Shown here: positions 1 to 8,581 of the stretch, one piece after another
Numbering within the stretch: position 1 is the stretch's first letter
Layout: each line of letters opens with the position of its first letter
Origin: Lachnospiraceae bacterium
GTDB lineage: Bacteria > Bacillota > Clostridia > Lachnospirales > Lachnospiraceae
Assembly: GCA_017472605.1 (NCBI GenBank)
Contig: JAFUPV010000035.1
Location: forward strand, 62,001-126,000
Length of the DNA: 64,000 nt
Direction: 5' to 3'
The notes under the pieces: model-generated
Seen by the model: the letters and a program-made list of their open reading frames with translations, nothing else
What the model was told of the DNA's origin: nothing
Databases searched by the model: none
Program-made: the position numbers and the translations under genes

Positions 1-1
1 A

Positions 2-244
2 GAGTCTCCGGAGTTCAAGGTTGATGAGGATGTAATGGCCCAGATCACCTTCTCCACCGCACTCTATGTACCGGAAACAACTGAGGCAGCCAGCGTTGAG
101 GAAACGACCGTGGAAGAGACAACGGCTGAAGAGGCAACCGTGAAAGAAACGACTGAGGCAGAGACCGGAGAAGCGGATGAAACTGCTGATTCAGAAGTGA
201 AGACTTCTGAGGAAGAAACCGAAGTGACAACAGAAGCAGAATAA
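2..244 (+). CDS. C-terminal part of a protein with an acidic Glu/Thr-rich tail (partial)
   Basis: An open frame enters from the left edge and stops at TAA 242-244, so only the last 80 residues are visible. After about 25 residues of ordinary sequence the chain becomes a low-complexity tail of E, T, A and V (ETTEAA, VEETTVEETTAEE and similar). Such tails are common on secreted or membrane-anchored Lachnospiraceae proteins, and the protein at 4807-5241 carries a related one. The folded part lies outside the window, so I assign no function. A strong terminator follows 30 bp downstream. Confidence 0.7.
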   Translation, partial: ESPEFKVDEDVMAQITFSTALYVPETTEAASVEETTVEETTAEEATVKETTEAETGEADETADSEVKTSEEETEVTTEAE

Positions 245-274
245 ATGGTGTAACAGAAGATAGAAATCAGAAAA

Positions 275-318
275 GGATCTGTCATCTGCCAGTGAAGGCA
301 GGCGGCAGATTCTTTTTT
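275..318 (+). terminator. Intrinsic terminator of the partial upstream gene
   Basis: Arms 275-290 and 297-312 form a stem of about 15 pairs with one mismatch around a 6-nt loop. The run TTTTTT at 313-318 follows. Confidence 0.8.
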
Positions 319-392
319 GTGCCGCCAGTACATCCAGTCAGCGGTGCACATAAAATTGTTAAGAAAATCGTAATGAAATCCGCGAAAGACTA

Positions 393-421
393 TTGACATC
401 CTGTAACAATCTCGTTATAAT
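393..421 (+). promoter_or_regulatory. Consensus sigma-A promoter of the NlpC/P60 gene
   Basis: TTGACA at 393-398 and TATAAT at 416-421 are both perfect and separated by 17 bp. Transcription should start near 428, giving a leader of about 120 nt before the start codon at 547. Confidence 0.85.
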
Positions 422-431
422 ATAACCGAGT

Positions 432-460
432 TGTAACAAAGTTGTAACAAACTCTGTAAA
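432..460 (+). promoter_or_regulatory. WalR (YycF)-box-like direct repeats
   Basis: TGTAAC at 432-437 and 443-448 are separated by exactly 5 bp, matching the published WalR consensus TGTWAH-N5-TGTWAH. A third copy, TGTAAA, lies at 455-460 and another TGTAAC at 402-407 inside the promoter spacer, so the copies sit about one helical turn apart. WalR controls cell-wall hydrolases in Firmicutes, which fits the NlpC/P60 gene downstream. The core pair lies just after the predicted start site, which would favour repression over activation; that is inference. Confidence 0.6.
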
Positions 461-546
461 AAAACAGGGAAGAAAAGCCGAAGACACACTCATGGTCAGT
501 GAAAACAAATGCTTTTCCAAACCATGACAAACGCCTGGAGGATTTT

Positions 547-2529
547 ATGAAAAGATTTGCTCATCGCTTATTCGTAGCCTGCCTGACAGCAGCAATGACT
601 GTTGCTTCCGTTGGAACTACTGCTTTCTCCACAGAGATGGAGGGAGAAGCAGCCGTTGCCGGAATGGCAGTTACTTTAAATAATTACTATGCTTCCACCT
701 ACACACCGGAAGCCGACATTCTGGAGTACCTGATGCCGACGGTAGCAGCACCGTCCACCGAGGCAGCCAGTGGAGAGACACAGGCACAGACAACTGCGGC
801 AGCCGTTGCAGCCAATCCGACCACAGCACAAAATACAGAATCTGCTGCAGCTTCTGCAGATGGAACAGCAGCGTCTGACGGTCAGGAAAGCGAAGAAGAA
901 ACCACGATTGACGGAAGAGGCCTGATTTCTGAGTACTCGACTGTTTACGCAACCGGCGTAATCAGCGTGCTTGGCTACCTGAATGTCCGCGAAGATGCGT
1001 CCACGACGGCAGAGAGCCTTGGCCAGCTGTACAGCAACGCAACGGTTGATATCTACGGTCAGACTGAGAATGACGAAGGCACCTGGTATCTGGTAGCTGC
1101 CAATGGAATCGTTGGCTATGTAAATGCCGACTATGTAAGAATCGGACAGGGCTCTGATGTTGTGGAATCCAACGTTACAAATAAAGTAGCAGTCATCATT
1201 GAAGAAAGTGTTGATGCGAAGAACGCAGCGACTGAGAACGGAACTGTTGTTGCCACTGTCTACAGGGACGAGCGCTATGCAGTTGTTGAAATTCAGGGTG
1301 ACTATGTGAAAATTAAGAACTCCGAATATGTCATCGGCTATGTTCCGATGAGCGGTGTTCAGATCGAGACGGAGCTGCCGGAAGCTGCAGCAGCGTCTGA
1401 TACAGCGACGGTTGATGCGCTGAAAGCCAATTATCTGCAGGGCATCGACTATACAGAAGCGGAGCTGACAAAGAGTCTGATGGCCGGTGATTATTACAGC
1501 GCGCTCCAGCAGGCAACCTATGTCGTAGAGCTCTGGAATCTGTACATTCAGGAGGCAAAATTTGCTGAGCTGAACGATCTGGCTGCAGCTGCGGAAGAAG
1601 AGAAGGCCGCTGCTGTGAAGCAGATGGAAGAGGTTCAGGCAAAATACAATGAATCCGTTGCAGCCGAGACGGAATCCGAGACTTCTCCAGTGGCAGAAGA
1701 TACCAGCGCTCCGGAGATCATCTACGGAGAAGAGGCAACGGTTGACCCGGCAAGTGTACCGACAGGAGCAACAACTACTGCTTCTGCAGATGATGGAGAA
1801 TTGTCCGTTGTTGTTCCGACCATGGCAGCTTCCGTTGTAAAGATCACTGCCTGCTATCAGGGCGGATCCAAGATGGAAGGCGATGTGGTATCCAGCAGCG
1901 AGCTCTGGGTTCGCGCTCTGTACAGTGACGGAACCATCAAGGATCTTTACGAAGGCTGGTCCTGCCCGATGGTTGGAATGAACCTGACTGCAGGAACCGA
2001 GGTAATCACCATGTACTATGGCGATCTTTCCTCTTCCTTCGAGTTACCGGTTAAGGCAAGACCGACCACGGCAGCACCGACTACCGCAGCACCGACTGCA
2101 GCACCGACACAGGCTCAGACGCAGAAGCCGGCAGCGACTCAGCCGACTCTGAATCCGAACAGAGACTATCGTGCCGAGCTGGTTGCTTACGCGAAGTCCT
2201 GGGTAGGAAGATGTAACTATGTATGGGCTGGCGCAAACCTTGTTCCGGGCGGACAGGTTGACTGTTCCGGATTCACCATGTGCGTATACCGTGATGTAGC
2301 AGGAATTTCCATCCCTCACTACTCCTATTCCCAGAGAAACTGTGGTACTGCAGTAAGCAGAGAGAATGCCCGTCCTGGTGACATCGTTCTCTTCGAAGGA
2401 CACGTAGGTATCTACATCGGAAACGGAATGATGGTACATGCAAAGAGCGCGTCCACCGGTATCGTGATTGACAGCATCTACTTCAATCCGAACCAGCCGC
2501 CGATCGGATTCCGCAGTCTGCTTCCGTAA
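547..2529 (+). CDS. Secreted NlpC/P60 peptidoglycan endopeptidase with SH3 domains
   Basis: A 660-residue exported cell-wall hydrolase predicted to cleave peptide stems of peptidoglycan. The ATG at 547 is chosen because GGAGG lies 5 nt upstream and a signal peptide starts there (MKRFAHRLFVACL, followed by a hydrophobic stretch to about residue 28). An Ala/Thr-rich linker leads to two bacterial SH3 domains (about 133-200 and 212-272; LNVRE marks the first). A helical Ala/Glu-rich segment with coiled-coil character follows near 345-375, then a further domain, a Thr/Ala/Pro linker and the C-terminal NlpC/P60 domain (about 539-660). The catalytic Cys573 (VDCSGF) and His619 (EGHVGIY) are present, with His631 as the likely third polar residue. 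It is a single-gene unit with its own promoter, WalR-like repeats and terminator. Confidence 0.93.
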   Translation: MKRFAHRLFVACLTAAMTVASVGTTAFSTEMEGEAAVAGMAVTLNNYYASTYTPEADILEYLMPTVAAPSTEAASGETQAQTTAAAVAANPTTAQNTESAAASADGTAASDGQESEEETTIDGRGLISEYSTVYATGVISVLGYLNVREDASTTAESLGQLYSNATVDIYGQTENDEGTWYLVAANGIVGYVNADYVRIGQGSDVVESNVTNKVAVIIEESVDAKNAATENGTVVATVYRDERYAVVEIQGDYVKIKNSEYVIGYVPMSGVQIETELPEAAAASDTATVDALKANYLQGIDYTEAELTKSLMAGDYYSALQQATYVVELWNLYIQEAKFAELNDLAAAAEEEKAAAVKQMEEVQAKYNESVAAETESETSPVAEDTSAPEIIYGEEATVDPASVPTGATTTASADDGELSVVVPTMAASVVKITACYQGGSKMEGDVVSSSELWVRALYSDGTIKDLYEGWSCPMVGMNLTAGTEVITMYYGDLSSSFELPVKARPTTAAPTTAAPTAAPTQAQTQKPAATQPTLNPNRDYRAELVAYAKSWVGRCNYVWAGANLVPGGQVDCSGFTMCVYRDVAGISIPHYSYSQRNCGTAVSRENARPGDIVLFEGHVGIYIGNGMMVHAKSASTGIVIDSIYFNPNQPPIGFRSLLP

Positions 2530-2558
2530 CGTAAAATCTGATATCGAAAGAATGACCG

Positions 2559-2595
2559 GACGGTCGGAGACAGAAATGTTTCCGGCCGTCTTTTT
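2559..2595 (+). terminator. Intrinsic terminator after the NlpC/P60 gene
   Basis: GACGGTCGG at 2559-2567 pairs with CCGGCCGTC at 2582-2590 (one G-U pair), followed by TTTTT. Confidence 0.8.
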
Positions 2596-2680
2596 GATAC
2601 ATGCTGCTGGATGCGGTATATGGGGATGTGAAAGCGTTCACGTATTAAGAGCCCAATCTGGTAATGAAAACTACATCATA

Positions 2681-2709
2681 TTGACTTTCATATCATCCTG
2701 TGCTATACT
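2681..2709 (+). promoter_or_regulatory. Promoter of degV
   Basis: TTGACT at 2681-2686 and TATACT at 2704-2709 with a 17 bp spacer, 33 bp upstream of the ATG. Confidence 0.75.
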
Positions 2710-2741
2710 TTGTTACAATCTAAGTATACAAGAGGTGTCTG

Positions 2742-3635
2742 ATGGAAAAGTATTGCATTATCAGTGACAGTTCCTGCGATTTTACACCGGAATTTGCCAG
2801 AGAACAGGGTGTGACGGTTGTACCGTTCTATGTTTCCTTTGACGGAGTCAATTACAAAAAAGAGGGACAGGAGTTCGGAATCCGCGACTTTTATCAGGAA
2901 ATGGTTGACAGAAAAGGGGAGTATCCAAAAACGTCTCTGCCGTCCGTTCAGGACTATGCAGATGCCTTTTTGCCGTTTGTTCAGGAGGGAACCGGTGTTG
3001 TCTGCATCTGCATTTCTTCCAAATTCAGCGGCTCTGTGCAGTCGGCCATGAATGCGAAAGAAATGATTCTGGAAGAGTACCCGCAGGCCAGGATTGCTGT
3101 CATTGATGCGCAGGTAAACACTGTTCTGCAGGGACTTCTGGTGCAGGAGGCGGCAAAGCTCTGCAGAGAGCAGGTGCCGTTTGACGCGTGTGTGGAACGG
3201 ATCGAGGCAATCCGGGAAAGCGGAAGAATCTTTTTTACAGTCGGAAGCATCGACTATCTGCAGCATGGAGGCCGGATCGGAAAGCTGGCAGGAACCGCTG
3301 CGTCTGTGCTGGGAATCAAGCCACTGATTACGCTGAAAGAAGGCGAGATTTTCTCTTCCGGTGTTGCAAGAGGGCGTAAGAAGTCGTTGGAGAAAATCAT
3401 TGAAATGACAAAAGCCTACATGAAAGAGCGCTCGGTTACAAAGGAAGCGTATCGTCTCTGCATGGGCTTTGGCTATGACTGCGAAGAGGCAAGGGAGCTT
3501 CGCAGCGTCCTTGTCCGGGAGCTGGCCGACTATGGACTGACAGAAGAGGAAATCCCGCTGGTGCAGATTGGCGCGGCAATCGCCGTTCATACCGGTCCCT
3601 ATGCAGTTGGAATCGGAATCATCAAACGGGCATAA
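2742..3635 (+). CDS. DegV family fatty-acid-binding protein
   Basis: A 297-residue DegV-fold protein; the family binds a single fatty acid, and some members (FakB) present it to the kinase FakA for phospholipid synthesis. The N-terminus has the family signature (IISDSSCDFTPE), followed by the conserved threonine/serine region KTSLPSVQDY and the GRIGKLAG segment. The length is typical. The ATG at 2742 is preceded by AGAGGTG at 2731-2737. It stands alone between its own promoter and terminator. A second DegV gene lies at 53770, so fatty-acid specificity may differ between them; FakB activity is inferred. Confidence 0.9.
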   Translation: MEKYCIISDSSCDFTPEFAREQGVTVVPFYVSFDGVNYKKEGQEFGIRDFYQEMVDRKGEYPKTSLPSVQDYADAFLPFVQEGTGVVCICISSKFSGSVQSAMNAKEMILEEYPQARIAVIDAQVNTVLQGLLVQEAAKLCREQVPFDACVERIEAIRESGRIFFTVGSIDYLQHGGRIGKLAGTAASVLGIKPLITLKEGEIFSSGVARGRKKSLEKIIEMTKAYMKERSVTKEAYRLCMGFGYDCEEARELRSVLVRELADYGLTEEEIPLVQIGAAIAVHTGPYAVGIGIIKRA

Positions 3636-3645
3636 GAAAATCTTT

Positions 3646-3688
3646 AGGGAAAGCAATGTTTAGCGTTGACTTTCCCTTTTTGTTTTTT
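3646..3688 (+). terminator. Intrinsic terminator after degV
   Basis: AGGGAAAGCAA at 3646-3656 pairs with TTG-A-CTTTCCCT ending at 3677 (one bulged A), followed by a T-rich run to 3688. Confidence 0.75.
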
Positions 3689-3764
3689 TATAATAGACTC
3701 CGGAAGTACATATGGAATGAAACCGGCTTCTGCCGGCCAATAAAAGATAGAGGAGAGAAGAGTC

Positions 3765-4703
3765 ATGAAAGATTATTGCTTTGGTATTGACGTAGGAGGA
3801 ACCTCCGTAAAGCTTGGAATGTTCCGCACCAGCGGAGAGCTTCTGAAAAAATGGGAGATCAGGACAAGAACCGAAGAAAAGGGAAAATATATTCTGGATG
3901 ATATCGCAGATTCCATTCTGGAAGTAATGAGTCAGGAAGGAATTACAACGGAGCAGGTTGCCGGAGCCGGTATCGGCGTGCCCGGTCCCACAAGAGCCGA
4001 TGGTTTTGTTGAGGTTTGTGTCAACCTTGGCTGGGATGCGATTAATCCGGCTGTTGAGCTGGTAAAGAGACTTGGCGTTCCGGTAAAAGCCGGAAACGAT
4101 GCAAACGTTGCTGCTCTTGGCGAGATGTGGAAGGGCGGCGGAGAAGGCTTTAAGGATGTGGTTCTTCTGACACTCGGCACAGGCGTTGGCGGCGGAGTTG
4201 TTCTTGACGGAAAAATGGTTGCCGGAAACCGCGGTCTTGGCGGTGAGCTGGGTCATGTAACGGTGAATGTGGATGAAAAAGACCGCTGCAACTGCGGCAA
4301 TCACGGATGCCTGGAGCAGTATGCTTCCGCGACCGGTGTGGTACGTGTGGCGAAGAAGCTTCTCTCTGAGACAGAGATGGATTCTGTTCTGCGCAGGAAT
4401 GACAGCTTTACCGCAAAGGATGTGTTTGATGCGGCAAAAGAAAAGGATGCGCTGGCTGTGAACGCGGTAGAGGTTCTTGGACGTTATCTTGGTCAGGTCA
4501 TTGCGACGGCAGCTCTGACCATTGATCCGGATGTGTTTGTCATCGGCGGCGGAGTTTCCCGTGCCGGTTCCATTCTGATCGATGTGACAGAAAAATACTA
4601 TCACCGCTTCACGTCCATCACGGAGCAGAAGGTACCGATTGTGCTGGCTCAGCTTGGAAACGATGCCGGAATCTATGGTGCGGCGCGCATGGTGCTTGAG
4701 TAA
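3765..4703 (+). CDS. glcK: ROK family glucokinase
   Basis: A 312-residue sugar kinase that phosphorylates glucose with ATP in the cytoplasm, feeding glycolysis. The N-terminal phosphate loop (FGIDVGGTSVKLG), the active-site region GNDANVAALGE with the catalytic Asp, the GTGVGGG ATP motif, and the ROK zinc-binding cluster CNCGNHGCLEQ are all visible. Length and motifs match Gram-positive GlcK. The ATG at 3765 follows GAGGAGAG. Upstream is the degV terminator; no clear hairpin follows. N-acetylmannosamine or another hexose is an alternative substrate, though the motifs favour glucose. Confidence 0.92.
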   Translation: MKDYCFGIDVGGTSVKLGMFRTSGELLKKWEIRTRTEEKGKYILDDIADSILEVMSQEGITTEQVAGAGIGVPGPTRADGFVEVCVNLGWDAINPAVELVKRLGVPVKAGNDANVAALGEMWKGGGEGFKDVVLLTLGTGVGGGVVLDGKMVAGNRGLGGELGHVTVNVDEKDRCNCGNHGCLEQYASATGVVRVAKKLLSETEMDSVLRRNDSFTAKDVFDAAKEKDALAVNAVEVLGRYLGQVIATAALTIDPDVFVIGGGVSRAGSILIDVTEKYYHRFTSITEQKVPIVLAQLGNDAGIYGAARMVLE

Positions 4704-4806
4704 GAAAATCCCTTCCTGTTCAGGCAAAATTCACACAATTTAGACTAGATTTTTTAGTGAGAATATGCTAGGATAGATATATTCTGGTAGGAAAGAAGGG
4801 TAAGCA

Positions 4807-5241
4807 ATGAGTCAGGCAAAGGTTGACAAATATAAAGAGTATAAGAGAAACCGCCGTGAAAACATCCGGAAAGAAAAGCAGAAAGCGTTCCGGAATAAAA
4901 TGATCGCTTTGGGAATCATTCTTTTGATCGTGGTTGGTGTCGGAGCGGCGATTGGAGTCAGCATTTACAACAGCTATCAGGCAAAACTGGCAGCAATGCC
5001 GACCTACGGTGCACAGGATTTCCTGTTAAGTGACTATGCGGGAATTCAGGTTACCGATGAGGAAGAAACAGAGGCAGAGACGGAAGTTGAGACCGAAGCG
5101 GAAACAGAGACTGAGGTTGAAACCGAGGCGCAGGCAGAAGTTGAAACGGAAGCAGAAACAGAGGCAGAGACCGAAGTGGAGTCTGAAACCGAAGTTGAGA
5201 CTGAGACAGATGTGGAAACAGAAACAACTGCAGCAGAATAA
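4807..5241 (+). CDS. Small membrane protein with a Glu/Thr-repeat tail, unknown function
   Basis: A 144-residue protein I do not recognise by family. Residues 1-31 are strongly basic (KVDKYKEYKRNRR), residues 32-54 form one transmembrane helix, and a short linker (about 55-80) leads to roughly 60 residues built from E-T-E-V/A units. The positive-inside rule puts the basic end in the cytoplasm and the acidic tail outside. The start at 4807 follows GAAAGAAGGGTAAGC. The repeat tail is encoded by imperfect DNA repeats, so its length may vary between strains. A similar tail is seen on the protein at 2-244. Confidence 0.75.
   Translation: MSQAKVDKYKEYKRNRRENIRKEKQKAFRNKMIALGIILLIVVGVGAAIGVSIYNSYQAKLAAMPTYGAQDFLLSDYAGIQVTDEEETEAETEVETEAETETEVETEAQAEVETEAETEAETEVESETEVETETDVETETTAAE
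5064..5235 (+). repeat. Imperfect short tandem repeats encoding the Glu/Thr tail
   Basis: The stretch consists of degenerate units such as GAGACCGAAG and GAAACAGAGG coding ETE-V/A. Codon variation between copies (GAA/GAG, ACA/ACC/ACG/ACT) indicates old duplication followed by drift. Confidence 0.7.
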
Positions 5242-5301
5242 GGACCTCTGAAGAAGTTTTCTGATCGGCTGAGACAGAAACGATGTGCGAAGGCAAAAAG
5301 G

Positions 5302-5333
5302 AAGAGGTCTGCGGATGCAGACCTCTTTTTTCT
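5302..5333 (+). terminator. Intrinsic terminator
   Basis: AAGAGGTCTGC at 5302-5312 pairs with GCAGACCTCTT at 5317-5327 around GGAT, followed by a T run. Confidence 0.88.
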
Positions 5334-5577
5334 TCCTAGGTGATGAAAATGAGGAGACCCCGGCATCCTGAGGGAGATGACCGGGGCGATTATGAAAAAA
5401 TATGCAAATACGACAAAGAAATGAAGAAGTGTCATTTCTTTATGTTCATATAGTAAAATACAGATATGAACAAACTATGAACAAACAGTAAATAATTAAG
5501 AAAATATCCAAAAAGGAAACAAAAATCAGGGGAATCATGGATATTTTGCACAAAATGTAACGGAGGGAGATTGGGAT
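5334..5577. promoter_or_regulatory. Upstream region of the pyrophosphatase gene with repeated TATGAACAAAC
   Basis: This AT-rich gap holds a perfect tandem repeat of TATGAACAAAC (5465-5475 and 5476-5486) and the inverted element TATGTTCATA at 5441-5450. A possible -10, TAAAAT at 5454-5459, lies between them, with only a weak -35 (GTCATT) 17 bp upstream. The arrangement looks like an operator around a promoter. A GC-rich hairpin (CCCCGG/CCGGGG, about 5358-5386) without a T run lies further upstream. Confidence 0.4.
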
Positions 5578-7242
5578 ATGCAGGGAGATTCTAAAATATT
5601 TGTAGTAGGTCATAAAAGTCCGGATACCGATTCCATCTGTTCGGCCATTGCTTATGCCTGGCTGAAGAATAAAAAAGATCCGGAAAAGAACTATCTTGCA
5701 TGCAGAGCAGGCAGGATTAACGAAGAAACACGGTTTGTCCTGGACTACTTTAAGGTGGAAGATCCGGAACTGATTGAAGATGTCCGCACACAGGTAAAGG
5801 ACATCGCAATCCGCAAGACTGAGGGCGTGAACAGAAACATTTCTCTGAAAACGGCCTGGAGTCTGATGCAGAATCAGTCGGTTGTCACGCTGCCCATCAC
5901 CATGCGCGGCTGTCTGAAGGGACTGATCAGTGTTACTGACATTACACAGTCCTTCATGGAAGGTTACGATAATAAAGTCCTTTCTGATGCGCATACCCGC
6001 TACCGCAACATTGTTGAAACCCTGGAAGGTACGATCATCACCGGTGATGAGAAAGCGTACTATACGCAGGGTAAGGTTCTGATCGCGGCTGCCAATCCGG
6101 ATCTGATGGAAAGCTATATTGAGGAGCACGATCTGGTTCTTCTTGGCAACCGTTATGAATCCCAGCTCTGTGCCATTGAGATGGGAGCTGCCTGCATTGT
6201 TGTCTGCGAAGGAGCACCGGTGTCTCTGACAATCCGGAAGCTGGCGCAGGAGAGGGGATGCACCATCATCAGCACACCGTTTGACACCTTTACCGCAGCC
6301 CGTTTCATCAACCAGAGCATGCCGATCAGCTACTACATGAAGCGTGATCATCTGGTAACCTTCGATGAAAACGACTATATCGATGACATCCGCGATACCA
6401 TGGCAAATCTCCGTTACCGGGATTTCCCGATCATCAGCGAATCCGGCCAGTATATCGGAATGATTTCGCGCCGAAATCTGTTAAATGCCCGCAAAAAGCA
6501 GGTAATTCTGGTGGATCACAACGAAGCCGGTCAGGCCGTGAAAGGCATTGAAGATGCGGAAATTCTTGAGATTCTGGATCATCATCGTCTTGGTACCATT
6601 GAGACCATGTCTCCTGTGTTCTTCCGCAGCCAGCCGCTTGGATGTACGGCAACCATTGTTTACCAGATGTTCCAGGAGGCAGGAGAGGAGGTTCCGGAAA
6701 CGATTGCCGGACTGCTTTGCAGCGCGATCATTTCCGATACCCTGCTGTTCCGTTCACCGACCTGCACGGCAGTGGACAAAATGGCGGCGATCCAGTTGGG
6801 CAGGATTGCAAAAATTGAACTGGAAAGCTTCGCGAAAGAAATGTTTACCGCAGGAAGCAATCTGAAGAACAAAACGCCGGAGCAGATCTTTTTCCAGGAC
6901 TATAAGCGGTTCAACATGGACGGCAGAGAAGTCGGTGTAGGACAGATCAGTTCCATGAATGAAGAGGAATTGGCTGAGCTGCAGGAAAAGCTGAAGCCGT
7001 ACATGGAACAGGCGATCAATGCCCAGGGCGTTGATATGATCTTCCTGATGCTGACCAACATTCTGGAGGAAAGCACAGTTCTTCTGTGCAGCGGTGATAA
7101 TAACATGGACATGCTGCTTGAATATGCCTTCGGCGTCAGCGCAAGGGACGGAATTGCCCATCTGCCCGGTGTGGTGTCACGGAAAAAGCAGCTGGTGCCT
7201 GCATTGATGAACGGTCTGCAGATCCTGCATCAGGGATCCTGA
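5578..7242 (+). CDS. ppaC: Manganese-dependent inorganic pyrophosphatase, family II, with CBS and DRTGG domains
   Basis: A 554-residue DHH-superfamily enzyme hydrolysing pyrophosphate to phosphate in the cytoplasm. The first metal motif is GHKSPDTDSI near residue 10, and the DHH signature appears as DHHRLG near residue 334. The domain is split by a regulatory insert of two CBS halves around a DRTGG domain (about 70-300), which explains the length compared with about 310 residues for plain family II enzymes. In characterised homologues AMP/ADP inhibit and diadenosine polyphosphates activate through the CBS-DRTGG insert. The ATG at 5578 follows CGGAGGGAG. It appears monocistronic. Confidence 0.93.
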   Translation: MQGDSKIFVVGHKSPDTDSICSAIAYAWLKNKKDPEKNYLACRAGRINEETRFVLDYFKVEDPELIEDVRTQVKDIAIRKTEGVNRNISLKTAWSLMQNQSVVTLPITMRGCLKGLISVTDITQSFMEGYDNKVLSDAHTRYRNIVETLEGTIITGDEKAYYTQGKVLIAAANPDLMESYIEEHDLVLLGNRYESQLCAIEMGAACIVVCEGAPVSLTIRKLAQERGCTIISTPFDTFTAARFINQSMPISYYMKRDHLVTFDENDYIDDIRDTMANLRYRDFPIISESGQYIGMISRRNLLNARKKQVILVDHNEAGQAVKGIEDAEILEILDHHRLGTIETMSPVFFRSQPLGCTATIVYQMFQEAGEEVPETIAGLLCSAIISDTLLFRSPTCTAVDKMAAIQLGRIAKIELESFAKEMFTAGSNLKNKTPEQIFFQDYKRFNMDGREVGVGQISSMNEEELAELQEKLKPYMEQAINAQGVDMIFLMLTNILEESTVLLCSGDNNMDMLLEYAFGVSARDGIAHLPGVVSRKKQLVPALMNGLQILHQGS

Positions 7243-7330
7243 TCCGAAAAACGACTGTGCGTTTGAAAAAACGGGAAGAAACGCGGTGGCCTGCACGGAA
7301 ACAGCAGGTCATCCCAATGGAGGAAAAAAC

Positions 7331-7906
7331 ATGGCAAAACAGATCTGGAAGCCAGGAAACATGGTCTATCCGGTACCGGCTGTGCTGGTCAGTGTTGCAG
7401 ACAAAGAGGGAAATGATAATCTGATTACCATCGCCTGGACAGGTACTGTGTGTTCCGATCCTGCAATGACCTACATTTCGGTCAGAAAATCACGGCATTC
7501 CCATCACATGCTGATGGAAACCGGAGAATTTGTCATTAACCTGACAACAAAAAAACTGCTGCGGGCGACCGACTACTGCGGGGTCCGTTCCGGCAGAGAT
7601 GTGGATAAATTTAAAGAAATGAAGCTGACAAGAGGCAATGCGGCAGCTGTTTCTGTTCCTGTTGTGGCGGAGAGTCCGGTAAACATTGAATGTAAGGTGA
7701 CACAGGTTCTTGAACTGGGCAGTCATGACATGTTTCTGGCAGAAGTAAAGGCTGTTCAGGTGGATGAAACGCTGCTTGATGAGAAAAATCGTCTGGATCT
7801 GAACCGGGCGGAGCTGACATCCTATTCCCATGGTGAGTACATGTCTCTTGGAAAGTCACTGGGTACGTTTGGGTACAGTGTGAAAAAGAAGAAGGCAAAA
7901 CGATAA
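7331..7906 (+). CDS. Flavin reductase family protein (FMN-binding)
   Basis: A 191-residue protein of the flavin-reductase-like FMN-binding split-barrel family; many members in anaerobes are annotated only as flavoredoxins. The N-terminus KPGNMVYPVPAVLVS and the segment ITIAWTGTVCSDPAM match the FMN-binding region. The ATG at 7331 is chosen over an in-frame upstream start because GGAGG at 7319-7323 is 7 nt away. It lies 78 bp before the shikimate-kinase-like gene without an obvious terminator, so the two may be cotranscribed. The electron donor is unknown. Confidence 0.85.
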   Translation: MAKQIWKPGNMVYPVPAVLVSVADKEGNDNLITIAWTGTVCSDPAMTYISVRKSRHSHHMLMETGEFVINLTTKKLLRATDYCGVRSGRDVDKFKEMKLTRGNAAAVSVPVVAESPVNIECKVTQVLELGSHDMFLAEVKAVQVDETLLDEKNRLDLNRAELTSYSHGEYMSLGKSLGTFGYSVKKKKAKR

Positions 7907-7984
7907 GAGAACGAGACTGAAGAAAGAGATGTCTGTGCAGATCGTGAAGCAGTAACGGATTTGGACACGGACAAGTGAATAATT

Positions 7985-8482
7985 ATGAACATTACATTAA
8001 TCGGAATGCCGGCCAGCGGAAAGAGCGTTGTCGGCGTACTTCTTGCAAAACGTCTGAACATGCGGTTTGTGGATGCGGATCTGCTGATTCAGGATCAGGA
8101 GGGCTGTCTGCTGAAGGATATCATTGAGCGGGATGGTCTGGATGGGTTCCTTGCCATCGAAAATCAGGTGAACCGCGACATCAAAGCGGAAAATACGATC
8201 ATTTCTCCGGGAGGAAGTGTGGTTTACGGAAAAGAGGCGATGGATCATCTGAAAGAAATCAGTACCGTAGTCTATCTGAAGGTTTCCATGGATGACCTGT
8301 TAAAGCGTCTTGGAAATCTGAAGGATCGGGGAGTCGCAATTGCAGAAGGACAGACCTTTGCGGATCTCTACCGGGAACGGGTTGCTCTCTATGAACGCTA
8401 TGCGGATGTTACGGTGGATGAAAACGGAAAAGATGCCGGAATGATCGTCGATGAACTGAGAGATTACTTCACCAGACAGTAA
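7985..8482 (+). CDS. Shikimate-kinase-like P-loop kinase with altered substrate residues
   Basis: A 165-residue P-loop kinase with the shikimate-kinase layout: Walker A GMPASGKS (7-14), paired Asp30/Asp32 (FVDAD), a lid Arg (KDRG) and the C-terminal ALYERYADVTV motif. Two shikimate-binding elements are altered. The FRxxE motif reads FLAIE (55-59), so the substrate-binding Arg is Leu56, and the GGG motif reads PGG (75-77). True shikimate kinases conserve both. It may phosphorylate another small molecule, or be a relaxed paralogue; aroA is 14 kb away, so synteny gives no help. No strong ribosome-binding site is visible before the ATG at 7985. Confidence 0.75.
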   Translation: MNITLIGMPASGKSVVGVLLAKRLNMRFVDADLLIQDQEGCLLKDIIERDGLDGFLAIENQVNRDIKAENTIISPGGSVVYGKEAMDHLKEISTVVYLKVSMDDLLKRLGNLKDRGVAIAEGQTFADLYRERVALYERYADVTVDENGKDAGMIVDELRDYFTRQ

Positions 8483-8513
8483 AAACAGATTCCGTTTGAA
8501 AAAACGGCTGTTT
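8483..8513 (+). terminator. Possible weak terminator after the kinase-like gene
   Basis: AAACAG and CCGTTT pair with AAACGG and CTGTTT across 8483-8513 with a small bulge. There is no long T run. Confidence 0.35.
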
Positions 8514-8581
8514 CTAATGGCTTCTGTAGCATAAAAATAACGGAAAAATGGGTAAAAATCAAAACAAATGTTCTGTGCATT

